DNA of 60,964 nucleotides from Calorimonas adulescens (GCF_008274215.1 NZ_VTPS01000017.1:1-60964), one strand, 5' to 3'; positions 44,635 through 52,959 are shown, counted from the first letter of the stretch. Notes: generated by a model from the letters alone, not told the origin. Numbers and translations are program-made.

Positions 44635-44668
44635 AATGGCCCGGTGGTATACGAATCACTGGGCCATT
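44635..44668. terminator. Bidirectional terminator between M42 operon and dinB
   Basis: AATGGCCCGGTG (44635-44646) pairs with CACTGGGCCATT (44657-44668), with one G-T pair, between two convergent genes that end at 44615 and 44671. Confidence 0.8.
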
Positions 44669-44670
44669 GT

Positions 44671-45810
44671 CTATATGCTTCTTTGTATTTTACTGCCTGT
44701 CGTTATGACCTCCCGCTTAAATTTGCTGTTTATCTCTTTTAGTACTCTGTTTATGCGGCTATCATACCCCTTATCAAAGATGGAAATTTGCCTTGCAGCT
44801 CCTTCGGTCAGGTTTGAGACGGAAACCCCTATGAGCCTTAGTGGTTCTTTAATGTCTATGGAGTCTATGATTTTACAGGCCAGGCCGGAAATTTCTTTTT
44901 CACTGGATATAATGTCATTACAGGTCTTGCTTCTTGTGTATGTCTTGAAGTCCGCCGTCTTATACTTTACCGTTACGGTCTTTGCGTAGAGACCGTGCTT
45001 TTTTAAAGAACTGGAGACCTCTTTAGAAAACTCCAGGATATATTTTTTAAGTACATCCTTGTCCGTGGTGTCACTCATCAGGGTTGTTTCCCTGCCTATG
45101 GACTTTGTTTCCCTGTAAGTTTCCACAGGCCGGTCGTCTATGCCGCGTATCATGTCGAATATTTCTGAACCAAATTTGCCGAACAGTTTTATAAGCTGAT
45201 CTCTGGTGAGGTTTAATAGGTCAGCGACGGTGTATACCCCTATGCTGTTCAATTTATCAGCCGACTTTTTACCTATACCGTGCACCTTTACGACCGGGAG
45301 AGGCTTTAATATCTCCGGCACCATGTCCATTGTGATTATCATCAGTCCGTCGGGCTTATTCCAGTCCGAGGCCAGCTTCGCCAGAAACTTGTTGTATGAA
45401 ATACCAACTGATACGGTTAGGGAGGTCTTTTTAAAGACTTCTTCCTTTATGGATTTTGCCGTCTCCATGGCGTCCCCACCTGTTACATCCAAGTAGGCCT
45501 CATCGATAGACACTGGCTCTATAACGTCTGTGTATCCGTAGAGTATCTCAAATATCTTGTCTGATACCTCTTTGTATCTTTCATGTCTGACAGGTAAGAA
45601 AATGCCCTCGGGACACAGGGCCTTAGCCTTGTACATGGGCATGGCTGAGTGTACCCCATATTTCCTGGCCTCGTAAGAGGCAGTAGACACCACGCCCCGT
45701 CCTGAAAGGCCTCCTACTATGACGGGTTTGCCCTTCAGGGATGGGTTGTCCATCTGCTCCACTGATGCAAAGAATGCATCCATATCCACGTGTATGATGT
45801 TTCTTTTCAT
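44671..45810 (-). CDS. dinB: DNA polymerase IV (Y-family translesion polymerase)
   Basis: The protein copies damaged DNA with low fidelity. It has 379 residues from ATG 45810, which follows GGTGAGG. Landmarks are the catalytic acids in IIHVDMDAFFASVEQ and SIDEAYLDVTGG, the YEARKYGVHSAMPMYKA fingers motif, and HhH motifs (VKVHGIGKKSADKLNSIGV). The C-terminal little-finger domain is present; no clear beta-clamp QLxLF motif is seen, though RQISIFDKG is close to one. A much longer in-frame extension upstream has no family match and is not used. Confidence 0.94.
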   Translation of the reverse strand: MKRNIIHVDMDAFFASVEQMDNPSLKGKPVIVGGLSGRGVVSTASYEARKYGVHSAMPMYKAKALCPEGIFLPVRHERYKEVSDKIFEILYGYTDVIEPVSIDEAYLDVTGGDAMETAKSIKEEVFKKTSLTVSVGISYNKFLAKLASDWNKPDGLMIITMDMVPEILKPLPVVKVHGIGKKSADKLNSIGVYTVADLLNLTRDQLIKLFGKFGSEIFDMIRGIDDRPVETYRETKSIGRETTLMSDTTDKDVLKKYILEFSKEVSSSLKKHGLYAKTVTVKYKTADFKTYTRSKTCNDIISSEKEISGLACKIIDSIDIKEPLRLIGVSVSNLTEGAARQISIFDKGYDSRINRVLKEINSKFKREVITTGSKIQRSI

Positions 45811-45863
45811 AAACCTCACCTTAATATTATTATAGTATATTGTACCGGTAAATATAATACTGT

Positions 45864-45892
45864 TTGTTGTATCCTTCTCATTGGGGTATAAT
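45864..45892 (+). promoter_or_regulatory. Vegetative (sigma-A) promoter of amaP
   Basis: TTGTTG (45864-45869), a 17-bp spacer and TATAAT (45887-45892) stand about 40 bp before the amaP start. The spacing and -10 box are exact. Confidence 0.65.
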
Positions 45893-45931
45893 GGAATAAA
45901 GAGGTAAGCAATGTAAAAGGGGGATATGCAA

Positions 45932-46540
45932 ATGGGAACCTTTAATAAGTTTTTAATGTTTATACTTGCTGTCGTAGCCATTGTGGCAGCGATAGCCCTT
46001 ATAGTACTGGGCAGTGGAAGGGCAGATGCCATGAGCTTTTTAAGCAATGCCCAGTGGTCTATGGCTGTAATTATCGCAGGTGTAGTTATTATAGTGATTG
46101 GTGGCATTGGTCTTATAATGGCCTTTTCCAAGGGTGCGGCATCATCAAAGCCTGCTGCGGCGGGAAGTTCATCCTATATGGCCAGGCCGTCATCCGTGGC
46201 AAAAAGGCAAAACAGCAGCGAATTCTTGACCATACCATCAAATTACGGAGACATAAAAGTATCTTTCAACACCATACGCAGCCTGGTTGAAAGGGCAGCA
46301 ATCATGGTAGAGGAGCTTAAGACTACAGAGATAACGGTTGGCAAAAAGGAAGACAATATCTACCTTGAACTGGAGGTTATGGCTGCAGCAGACCTTAATA
46401 TACCTGAATCTGTGGGAAAACTCCAGAGGACTGTCAGAGAATATTTAGAAAATGCAATATCTCTGACCATAGGGAATGTAGATGTTTGCGTTAGCAATAT
46501 AACGAATACATACAGAAAAAAAGCGGACACCACTATTTAA
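45932..46540 (+). CDS. amaP: Alkaline-shock response membrane anchor protein AmaP
   Basis: The 202-residue protein has two N-terminal membrane helices (about 6-27 and 43-66) followed by a linker and a cytoplasmic Asp23/Gls24-like domain of ~110 residues (FNTIRSLVERAAIMVEELKT ... NAISLTIGNVDV). In Staphylococcus AmaP tethers Asp23 to the membrane. A stand-alone Asp23 protein is encoded at 50639-51049, so the partner is nearby but not in the same operon. I prefer ATG 45932, 7 bases after AAGGGGGA; ATG 45926 is too close. Its 3' end overlaps the convergent hflX by 8 bp. Confidence 0.82.
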   Translation: MGTFNKFLMFILAVVAIVAAIALIVLGSGRADAMSFLSNAQWSMAVIIAGVVIIVIGGIGLIMAFSKGAASSKPAAAGSSSYMARPSSVAKRQNSSEFLTIPSNYGDIKVSFNTIRSLVERAAIMVEELKTTEITVGKKEDNIYLELEVMAAADLNIPESVGKLQRTVREYLENAISLTIGNVDVCVSNITNTYRKKADTTI

Positions 46541-47762
46541 CATATTTTGACAGTCTACCCAATGTATCAATATCAATTTCACCCTGCAGGGCTATCCCAT
46601 CAGGTGTATATTCTTCTGCCGTTATTTTGCCGTTCCTATGTACCTCATCCAGAGCACCAGCATCGTCGTAAGGAATGAGTAGATGAGCCCTTTGTCTGAA
46701 AGATGGTAAGAGTTCCGCTATCCTGTTTATCAGACCATCTAAGTTTATCCTTTTTAAAGCAGATATCCTTACTGAACCTGGTAAATTAAGCGTATAGGCA
46801 GAGCCGGGGACTTTGTCAATCTTATTTATAGCCAGTAATACGGGCCTTGTATAGGCCCCTACCTCTTTTAACACGCTGTTTACTGTGGCGATTTCCTCAT
46901 CCATCTTTGAACTTGAACCATCTACCACATGGATCAATAAGTCTGCCTCACTCACCTCATCCAGGGTAGCCTTAAAGGAGTCGATAAGCTGGTGAGGCAA
47001 TTTCTTTATAAACCCCACTGTATCTGAGACAAGGACAGTCCTCCCATCCGGCAGGATAAGGGCACGGGTGGTGGTGTCAAGGGTGTCAAAGAGCCTGTCA
47101 TTAGCCGGTATGTCAGAGCCGGTAAGTGCATTTAAAAGGGTGGACTTTCCTGAATTGGTATATCCTACCAGGCTTATAACCGGATACTTTCTGGATATCC
47201 TTATGACACCCCTATTTTTTTTGACTGCCTCCAATTCCTTTTTAAGACGGGAAATCCTCCGCCTGATATGCCTGCGGTCGGTCTCAAGCTTTGTCTCGCC
47301 GGGCCCTCTAGTACCGATTCCACCACCCTCTCTGGAAAGTTCAATACCTTTACCTGTGAGCCTGGGAAGGAGGTATTGAAGCTGGGCCAGTTCCACCTGT
47401 ATCTTGCCCTCCAGTGACTTCGCTCTTTGAGAAAATATATCGAGGATGAGCATAGTTCTGTCTGCTATCTGGATGTCGATTTCGTTTTCCAGATTCCTCT
47501 TTTGTATTGGTGATAGTTCATCATCAAAGATAACGACATTGGCATTTAGCTCACCAGCCATGAGTTTTAGTTCCTGAACCTTTCCCCTCCCTATATAGTA
47601 TGCAGGGTCTATCCTCTCTTTACGCTGTGTAACCCTGCCTGCTACGGTAATGCCGGCCGTTTCTGCCAGAAGTGCCAGCTCATCTATTGACTCCTCATCT
47701 TCTGTGCTGTTGACTATACCGGCTAAGATTGCCCTTGGTCTGTCTTCTGCTTCATTTATCAT
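46533..47762 (-). CDS. hflX: Ribosome-splitting GTPase HflX
   Basis: The 409-residue protein has the HflX N-terminal domain (AETAGITVAGRVTQRKERID ... YYIGRGKVQELK), the GxGExxLExDRR signature (GPGETKLETDRRHI) and the G domain with P-loop GYTNSGKSTL, DTVGFIKKLP and NKID. HflX dissociates stalled or heat-damaged 70S ribosomes. It is a single-gene unit facing amaP, with which its end overlaps by 8 bp and no terminator is visible between, so antisense read-through is possible. Confidence 0.95.
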   Translation of the reverse strand: MINEAEDRPRAILAGIVNSTEDEESIDELALLAETAGITVAGRVTQRKERIDPAYYIGRGKVQELKLMAGELNANVVIFDDELSPIQKRNLENEIDIQIADRTMLILDIFSQRAKSLEGKIQVELAQLQYLLPRLTGKGIELSREGGGIGTRGPGETKLETDRRHIRRRISRLKKELEAVKKNRGVIRISRKYPVISLVGYTNSGKSTLLNALTGSDIPANDRLFDTLDTTTRALILPDGRTVLVSDTVGFIKKLPHQLIDSFKATLDEVSEADLLIHVVDGSSSKMDEEIATVNSVLKEVGAYTRPVLLAINKIDKVPGSAYTLNLPGSVRISALKRINLDGLINRIAELLPSFRQRAHLLIPYDDAGALDEVHRNGKITAEEYTPDGIALQGEIDIDTLGRLSKYVK

Positions 47763-47909
47763 TATATAACCCCCATGTTTAGCATAAAAATATTATACAC
47801 CATTGTCACGGCATTAATAAAAATTAGCTTTATACTGCGTTTTTAACTAACATAAAATGTGATAGACTTTTAATAGTAAATAGTAATCTAAAATATGGGA
47901 GGCCTTTAC

Positions 47910-48842
47910 ATGGACTGCTTTTCAGAGAGGTTTCAAGCGGCAAAGAAAAGGAAAGAAATAGCTGACGGTATAAGAGCAAAGATAAATCAGGTAGATAGAC
48001 AGATAGATGAACTGGGCGTGAAAATTTCAGAATTTAAGAAGTCCATGGACAAAGAGAAAGGGGATGTTGACAGATTAAACAGGTTCAGCCTTTCAAGGCT
48101 GTGGGCATCAATCAGGGGCAACGGAGTGGAAAAGCTGAAAAAAGAAGAACAGGAGTATATAGAGGCCAAGATAAGGTGGGAGATTGCAACAAGGCAGTTG
48201 GAGCAATTGAACAAAGAAAGAGAAAAACTGAGCCTTGACCTCACCGCACTGGGTAATGTGGACACCGAATATGAGCAGGTCTTGAAGGAGAAAGAAGAGA
48301 TATTGAAGAGGGAAGACTCACCCCAAAAAAAGAGGTTTTTGGAACTCATTGAAAAGGGAGAGACATTAAAGAATAAGGAAAAGGAGATTAAAGAGGCTAT
48401 AAATGCAGGTAACAGGGCAGCGGACGCCTTGAGAGGTCTTATAGATGATCTAAATACGGCCGAAAACTGGGGCATATATGATATGCTGGGCGGTGGACTT
48501 ATTGCAACTGCTGTAAAACATTCCAGTATTGATAAGGCGGAGGAACAGGCATATTATGCGCAGAACGCCTTGAGCAGCCTTAAAAAAGAGCTGGCTGACG
48601 TGAATAGGTATATGGACCTTGGGGTCCATCTCGGAGGCCTGGCCACCTTTGCCGACTACTTCTTTGACGGTTTTTTTGTGGATTGGGCAATCCAGACCAG
48701 AATAGAGGATGCACACAGTAGAGCCGCCGACCAACTGGGGCAGGTAGAAAATCTGATAGCAAAACTGGAGTTTGAGCTCAATGAAACAGTTAAGGGTCTT
48801 GAAAGAATAGAAAAAGAGAAAAAAGAGATATTAGAGGGTTAG
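47910..48842 (+). CDS. Coiled-coil protein of unknown function
   Basis: The 310-residue protein is mostly charged helix: long coiled coils at about 5-165 and 265-310 (DRQIDELGVKISEFKKSMDK ... LEQLNKEREKLSLDLTAL). Between them is a less charged segment (NWGIYDMLGGGLIATAVKHS ... LATFADYFFDGFFVDWAIQT) that could form a hairpin or sit on a membrane surface. No signal peptide or catalytic motif is visible. ATG 47910 follows GGGAGG; an upstream ATG overlaps that site. It is flanked by hflX (divergent) and a cyclic-di-GMP gene with its own promoter. I do not recognise the family. Confidence 0.65.
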   Translation: MDCFSERFQAAKKRKEIADGIRAKINQVDRQIDELGVKISEFKKSMDKEKGDVDRLNRFSLSRLWASIRGNGVEKLKKEEQEYIEAKIRWEIATRQLEQLNKEREKLSLDLTALGNVDTEYEQVLKEKEEILKREDSPQKKRFLELIEKGETLKNKEKEIKEAINAGNRAADALRGLIDDLNTAENWGIYDMLGGGLIATAVKHSSIDKAEEQAYYAQNALSSLKKELADVNRYMDLGVHLGGLATFADYFFDGFFVDWAIQTRIEDAHSRAADQLGQVENLIAKLEFELNETVKGLERIEKEKKEILEG

Positions 48843-48882
48843 CAGATAAAGAGAAATTTGAGACACAAACATCTGCTGCAAT

Positions 48883-48911
48883 TTGTTACATAAAAATAAA
48901 GATGATATAAT
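48883..48911 (+). promoter_or_regulatory. Vegetative promoter of the REC-GGDEF-REC gene
   Basis: TTGTTA (48883-48888), 17 bp, TATAAT (48906-48911), about 40 bp before the start codon at 48955. Confidence 0.65.
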
Positions 48912-48954
48912 TATGTAAAAGCATAGTTTTACTGGCATATAAGGGGAGGGTACA

Positions 48955-50481
48955 ATGAATTTGTATGAATGGGTTGGGGAACCATTAGTCAAGGCATCAT
49001 GGGCCTATTATGCTGATCTCAGGAATTTCGTGTACGTGACATATAAAACGATAGAGAATTCGAGTTATGAAAAGAAAAGGATAATAAATGAGCTGATTAG
49101 ATATAAAATAATGGGTACAACCCTTGGAGAAAATGAGGTAGTCAATAATCTCTCAATGCTTGAGGACATTTTAAAAGATGATGGACATAATGACAATGAG
49201 GTTAAAGTGGCATTAAGTAGAATTATAGACATTCTATTTATCAGTAGAAAGATATTTTTTGGAAATGGGGAAGATAAGATACTCATTGCCAGCAGGGATG
49301 ATATAATTGCCACATTATTAGTGGAGCTTCTCATCAGAGGGGGGTTTTCAGCAGGGCATGTGCGGGATTTAGATGAGCTACTATACATAGTTGATAATGC
49401 CAGACCCGATCTGATACTAATAGACTTAAGTATTTTTGACTTTGGTAGCAATAAGTTCCATGAAATGTCCGATTATAATTTGAATGAGATACCATTGATT
49501 GCCATTGCCGATGAAGGGCAACTGGAGATGGTAGAGAAAGAGATTAAACTGTGTATATTTGATTACATAATAAAGCCGTTCAACCCCTTGGAAATTGCAT
49601 GCAGAATAAGGCTTGACCTTGAAAGGTACAGTTCTTTTAGGGATACATGTTTAAGGGATGCGCTTACGAATGCATACAATAGATCATACTTCATTGAGCG
49701 TCTATATCAGGAGTTTGGTCAGTTTAAAAGAAACAGGCGACCGTTCTCCGTTATGTTTTTGGATATAGATAAATTTAAAGATATCAATGATATATATGGC
49801 CATGTGGTTGGCGATAAGGTGCTTAAGGAGTTTTCATTTGCTGTCATGTCATCATTGAGAAATTGTGATATCTTTTGCAGATATGGCGGAGATGAATTTG
49901 TCATTCTGATGCCTGATACGGACGGAAAGAGTGCTGTAAGGGCGGCAGAGAGAATAAGAGAGAACATATCCTCACTTAAAATTGATTGTGGAGAAACTGA
50001 TATTATGCTGTCATTCAGTGCAGGCGTTAAAGAGATGGATGACAGCATAACATCCTGTGACGAAATTATAAAAGCCGCAGATGCTGCGATGTATGCGGCT
50101 AAGCAGGCTGGGGGCAACAGGACAGAGAGGGTGAATGGCAAAAGAAAGGGCAATATCATAGTGGTTGACAGCGGGAAGGGATTACTGGAGATCTTGAGGC
50201 ATACATTTGATGAAGACAAAATTGTTTTAATCTCACCTGACGAGGTTCACCTTTTAGAAAATGATGATCCGGCTGTTCTTTTAATAAATGATATTTCAAC
50301 TAAGGTGGATGGAAAGACTGTACTCAATGAGATAAAAAACAGGCGCATGGATTTTAAGGTCATATATTTAACTGAGGACAAAAATGTAAATTCAATACAA
50401 GGGGCGGATATAATATTTTACAGACCTTTTTCTATGACAGAGTTGGAAAATGAGATATATAAGCTGAGTAAGATGTTATAA
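48955..50481 (+). CDS. REC-GGDEF-REC diguanylate cyclase
   Basis: The 508-residue protein begins with ~105 helical residues of unknown type, then a receiver domain (Asp157 in LILIDLSIFD, Lys207 in YIIKPFN), a GGDEF domain (GGDEF 311-315, I-site Arg302-x-x-Asp305 five residues before it) and a second, C-terminal receiver-like domain from about 395. In that last domain the acidic pocket is reduced and the conserved lysine is Arg (FYRPFS), so it is probably not phosphorylated normally. It should synthesise cyclic di-GMP under phosphorylation control. GGGGAGGG precedes the ATG. No kinase is adjacent. Confidence 0.88.
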   Translation: MNLYEWVGEPLVKASWAYYADLRNFVYVTYKTIENSSYEKKRIINELIRYKIMGTTLGENEVVNNLSMLEDILKDDGHNDNEVKVALSRIIDILFISRKIFFGNGEDKILIASRDDIIATLLVELLIRGGFSAGHVRDLDELLYIVDNARPDLILIDLSIFDFGSNKFHEMSDYNLNEIPLIAIADEGQLEMVEKEIKLCIFDYIIKPFNPLEIACRIRLDLERYSSFRDTCLRDALTNAYNRSYFIERLYQEFGQFKRNRRPFSVMFLDIDKFKDINDIYGHVVGDKVLKEFSFAVMSSLRNCDIFCRYGGDEFVILMPDTDGKSAVRAAERIRENISSLKIDCGETDIMLSFSAGVKEMDDSITSCDEIIKAADAAMYAAKQAGGNRTERVNGKRKGNIIVVDSGKGLLEILRHTFDEDKIVLISPDEVHLLENDDPAVLLINDISTKVDGKTVLNEIKNRRMDFKVIYLTEDKNVNSIQGADIIFYRPFSMTELENEIYKLSKML

Positions 50482-50583
50482 GCATATTGAGACATATGGG
50501 GCTTGAAAAAATTTCATAATTTACTATTCAAAGCATAGTTTTTAATATACGTAGTTAATGCAAAAATCAGATTAATATCAAAC

Positions 50584-50612
50584 TTGTTTAAATTCGTCGC
50601 AGGTGGTATAAT
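50584..50612 (+). promoter_or_regulatory. Vegetative promoter of the Asp23-family gene
   Basis: TTGTTT (50584-50589), 17 bp, TATAAT (50607-50612), closely similar to the amaP promoter at 45864-45892. Confidence 0.65.
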
Positions 50613-50638
50613 TAAAATAAATAGAGAGGAGGATGGCC

Positions 50639-51049
50639 ATGGCTGTATATACAAAGGAATTGGGAACAGTAGAAATATCTGATGATGTAGTAGCTGCAAT
50701 AGCTGGTCTGGTTACGTTGGAGATAAAGGGTGTTGCAAATATGAGCGGCGGAGTAGTTGACGGCATAACAGAGGTGATCGGCAGAAAAAATTTAGCCAAA
50801 GGCATAAAGGTGAAATCTAACGAGAGAGATGTGACAATTGATGCGAACATAGTAATAAATTATGGAGACAGCATACCCGAGGTATCTGACAATATACAGA
50901 GAAAGATAAAGAATGATGTTGAAAAATATACCGGATTGAATGTGGTGGGTGTAAACGTACATGTTGTCGGTATAAGTCAGCCTGAGGAAGCAAAAAATCA
51001 GCAGGCGAGTCGCGAGGATACCCTGCAGGATGTAGTACAAACAACATAA
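50639..51049 (+). CDS. Asp23/Gls24-family envelope stress protein
   Basis: This 136-residue member of the Asp23 (DUF322) family shows YTKELGTVEISDDVVAAIAG, the usual start, GVVDGITEVIGRKNLAKGIK and a central hydrophobic strand TIDANIVINYGDSIPEV. It is cytosolic and likely self-assembles under the membrane through AmaP, whose gene lies 4.7 kb upstream. ATG 50639 is correctly spaced from GAGGAGG; the ATG at 50633 abuts the site. The C-terminal ~15 residues are polar and variable. Confidence 0.9.
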   Translation: MAVYTKELGTVEISDDVVAAIAGLVTLEIKGVANMSGGVVDGITEVIGRKNLAKGIKVKSNERDVTIDANIVINYGDSIPEVSDNIQRKIKNDVEKYTGLNVVGVNVHVVGISQPEEAKNQQASREDTLQDVVQTT

Positions 51050-51064
51050 TATAAATATTCAGAC

Positions 51065-51098
51065 ATATGGTGGCGCTCCTGCCACCATATACTTTTAT
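51065..51098 (+). terminator. Terminator after the Asp23-family gene
   Basis: ATATGGTGGC (51065-51074) pairs perfectly with GCCACCATAT (51081-51090), followed by ACTTTTAT. Confidence 0.85.
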
Positions 51099-51282
51099 GA
51101 TATCTTTTAAGAGGAAGAGATTGAATAAGAAAAGGTTTGAAAATAGTAAGGGACATCATTATGAGGCGCTCAAATATACAATAATTGGTCAGAAAAGGTC
51201 AAAAACGGATTTGTTTTTATGATGAAGCGGAGTAAAATTATAGGTGAAAAGATAAATAAAGCCAATGAAAGGAGGCGATGAT

Positions 51283-51576
51283 ATGTATACGGTAATGCTT
51301 CTTGTAGTTGGCATAATCTCAAGTCTGGTGTTCCATCCGCTGTTTAACAGTAAAGCCGGAAGCACCTATGCAGAAAGACTGAATAAGATTTATGGCACAT
51401 ACTGGGCAGCACTCATAGCTCATATCATAGGCGCATGGGCCGGAGACGCAGTCCTGGGTGACTGGGCCTGGATGGCATACGGCTACAACGTAATTGCTGG
51501 ATTTATTGGCGCAATAGTAATCGGTTATATCTGGTATTTGATTGCCAGGAGCCAGACCAAAGCCGAGGTTAAGTGA
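51283..51576 (+). CDS. Small integral membrane protein, function unknown
   Basis: A 97-residue protein with about three hydrophobic segments (VMLLVVGIISSLVFHPLF; YWAALIAHIIGAWAGDAVLG; NVIAGFIGAIVIGYIWYLI) and a polar C-terminal tail. AAAGGAGGCGATGAT with ideal spacing precedes ATG 51283, and an exceptionally strong terminator follows, so it is expressed as a single-gene unit. Small, glycine-rich membrane proteins of this kind are often stress-linked, and the neighbouring Asp23 gene is suggestive, but I do not recognise the family. Confidence 0.75.
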   Translation: MYTVMLLVVGIISSLVFHPLFNSKAGSTYAERLNKIYGTYWAALIAHIIGAWAGDAVLGDWAWMAYGYNVIAGFIGAIVIGYIWYLIARSQTKAEVK

Positions 51577-51590
51577 TATATGACCAATAT

Positions 51591-51626
51591 AAAAGATGGG
51601 GGTAGGTTTTCCTACCCCCATCTTTT
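51591..51626. terminator. Terminator with 16-bp perfect stem
   Basis: AAAAGATGGGGGTAGG (51591-51606) and its exact inverse (51611-51626) enclose a TTTT loop. The A/T-rich base gives T-runs in both directions. Confidence 0.9.
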
Positions 51627-51766
51627 ATGTATATGTTATAATTTGTTTAAGGATTGGTATGACAAAAACCTTTATCAAAAGTTATCCACGATATGTTATA
51701 ATAAACTTATCCGTATGTAAATTCGTAGAATTATGCGGCTGATTATGAAAATTAAGGAGGCATAGT

Positions 51767-52213
51767 ATGACAAATGATGAGAAAATACTCTTCATCTTGG
51801 AGGGCATGCAGGGCGATATTAAAGGGCTCAAGGATGACGTCAGCGGCCTAAAGCAGGACGTAGCTGTCCTCAAGGATGACGTCAGCGGCCTAAAGCAGGA
51901 CGTAGCAGAGCTTAAGAACGGTCAGAAGAGGCTGGAGAAGCGTCTTGTCAAGGTGGAGATAAGCCAGGAGAAGACGAGGAAGGATATTGAGATATTGACA
52001 GAGGTACATAGGTCGTATCAAGAAGCCCACATAAGGGAGCATAAAGAACTAATGGAAACAATAGATAATAGGACAGGTGTGATAGAACTGGCCCTGAGGC
52101 ACAACTCCAAAAAGCTCAATAAGATTGCAAATGATATGACTTTTATCAGGTATAGACTGTTTGAGGACGAGAAAGATATCTTTTCCATAAAGAACAGGAT
52201 AGGTATGGAGTAA
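51767..52213 (+). CDS. Coiled-coil protein with heptad repeats
   Basis: The 148-residue protein is almost entirely helical. Residues about 17-50 consist of a 14-residue unit (LKDDVSGLKQDVAV) in tandem, giving leucines and valines at coiled-coil a/d positions; a longer amphipathic helix follows. No membrane segment or catalytic motif is present. AAGGAGG precedes the ATG. It is likely an oligomeric scaffold or tether; short proteins of this design occur widely in Clostridia, and the exact partner is unknown. It is bounded by hairpins on both sides. Confidence 0.75.
   Translation: MTNDEKILFILEGMQGDIKGLKDDVSGLKQDVAVLKDDVSGLKQDVAELKNGQKRLEKRLVKVEISQEKTRKDIEILTEVHRSYQEAHIREHKELMETIDNRTGVIELALRHNSKKLNKIANDMTFIRYRLFEDEKDIFSIKNRIGME
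51827..51906 (+). repeat. Tandem 42-bp coding repeat
   Basis: A 38-bp block starting CTCAAGGATGACGTCAGCGG at 51827 recurs without change at 51869 (period 42 bp, two heptads). An earlier, diverged unit (GGGCGATATTAAAGGGCTCA region) suggests expansion by whole heptad pairs. Confidence 0.9.
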
Positions 52214-52243
52214 CAGGTCTGCCATAAATCCGGCAGACCTGTT
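52212..52243 (+). terminator. Hairpin after the coiled-coil gene
   Basis: AACAGGTCTGCC (52212-52223) pairs with GGCAGACCTGTT (52232-52243). The T-run is short, so termination may be partial. Confidence 0.7.
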
Positions 52244-52294
52244 TAGCTTATATATCTCGCTTTTTTGATGTAACAAACTATTAAGTGGGGTATT

Positions 52295-52426
52295 GTGAAT
52301 AAAAGAACAATTGTATTTGTGATAGTAATCACAGCGGGGCTCATAACAGCAATTGCTGTTTCAGGAACTGATGAATGGTTATTTGCAGGGCAGAGGGTTA
52401 AAGATATCTCGCAAACGGAGACCTGA
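52295..52426 (+). CDS. Possible 43-residue single-span membrane protein
   Basis: GTG 52295 with GTGGGG four bases upstream opens a frame encoding MNKRTIVFVIVITAGLITAI followed by a short polar tail ending QTET. The N-terminal basic residues and ~20-residue hydrophobic helix resemble real small membrane proteins or a signal-anchor remnant. It could also be the 5' stub of a lost larger gene. No homologue is recognised. The region 52427-52480 after it shows nothing else. Confidence 0.35.
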   Translation: MNKRTIVFVIVITAGLITAIAVSGTDEWLFAGQRVKDISQTET

Positions 52427-52480
52427 AAACCAGGGGTTGAAAAATGCAATAAGAGAAACTGCGCCTGCTTTTCAAAGAGG

Positions 52481-52951
52481 TTATATAAACAGGTTTACAT
52501 TTCCCTCGTCAGCATGCGCCAGGTATGTGGCCACACCGGCATAATCAATGCCATCTATCAGCTCTTCTTTCTTTATGCCCATTATGTCCATAGACATGGT
52601 ACAGGCTATAAGCTTTACACCCATGGCCTGGGCGGACTCCATGAGCTCATTCAAGGAGTAGACATTCTTCTGCTTCATTATCGACCTCATCATATAGCTT
52701 CCTATTCCGCCCATGTTCATCTTAGAAAGCTTTAACTTCTCTGGACCCCTGGGCATCATCCAGCCGAACATCTTTTCTATCATAGACTTTTGTACCCTTA
52801 CCTTCTGCGCTTTCCTCAGTATATTAAGGCCCCAGAATGTAAAGAACATGGTTACATCGTCGCCCATGGAGGCGGCACCGTTGGCTATGATGAAGGCAGC
52901 CATTGCCTTGTCCAAGTCACCTGAGAACACAATCATTGTCTTTTTGCTCAT
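52481..52951 (-). CDS. DsrE/DsrF-like sulfur-handling protein
   Basis: The 156-residue protein has the DsrE-like fold pattern: KKTMIVFSGDLDKAMAAFII at the start, then VTMFFTFWGLNILRK, and VKLIACTMSMDIMGIKKEEL with a cysteine (in LIACTMSMD) at the position used for persulfide transfer in the family. It is the third gene of the leftward operon with TusA and the CoA-disulfide reductase, starting 8 bp after the TusA stop. It probably accepts sulfane sulfur from TusA; the exact route is inference. Confidence 0.85.
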   Translation of the reverse strand: MSKKTMIVFSGDLDKAMAAFIIANGAASMGDDVTMFFTFWGLNILRKAQKVRVQKSMIEKMFGWMMPRGPEKLKLSKMNMGGIGSYMMRSIMKQKNVYSLNELMESAQAMGVKLIACTMSMDIMGIKKEELIDGIDYAGVATYLAHADEGNVNLFI

Positions 52952-52959
52952 AATGCCAC

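Noticed and set aside
45811-46131. A 107-residue N-terminal extension of dinB
   Set aside because: It runs antisense through the amaP promoter and membrane segment, has no family match, and ATG 45810 has a good binding site and the conserved Pol IV start.
51827-51906. Possible CRISPR array
   Set aside because: Only two adjoining units with no unique spacers, in frame within a coiled-coil gene.
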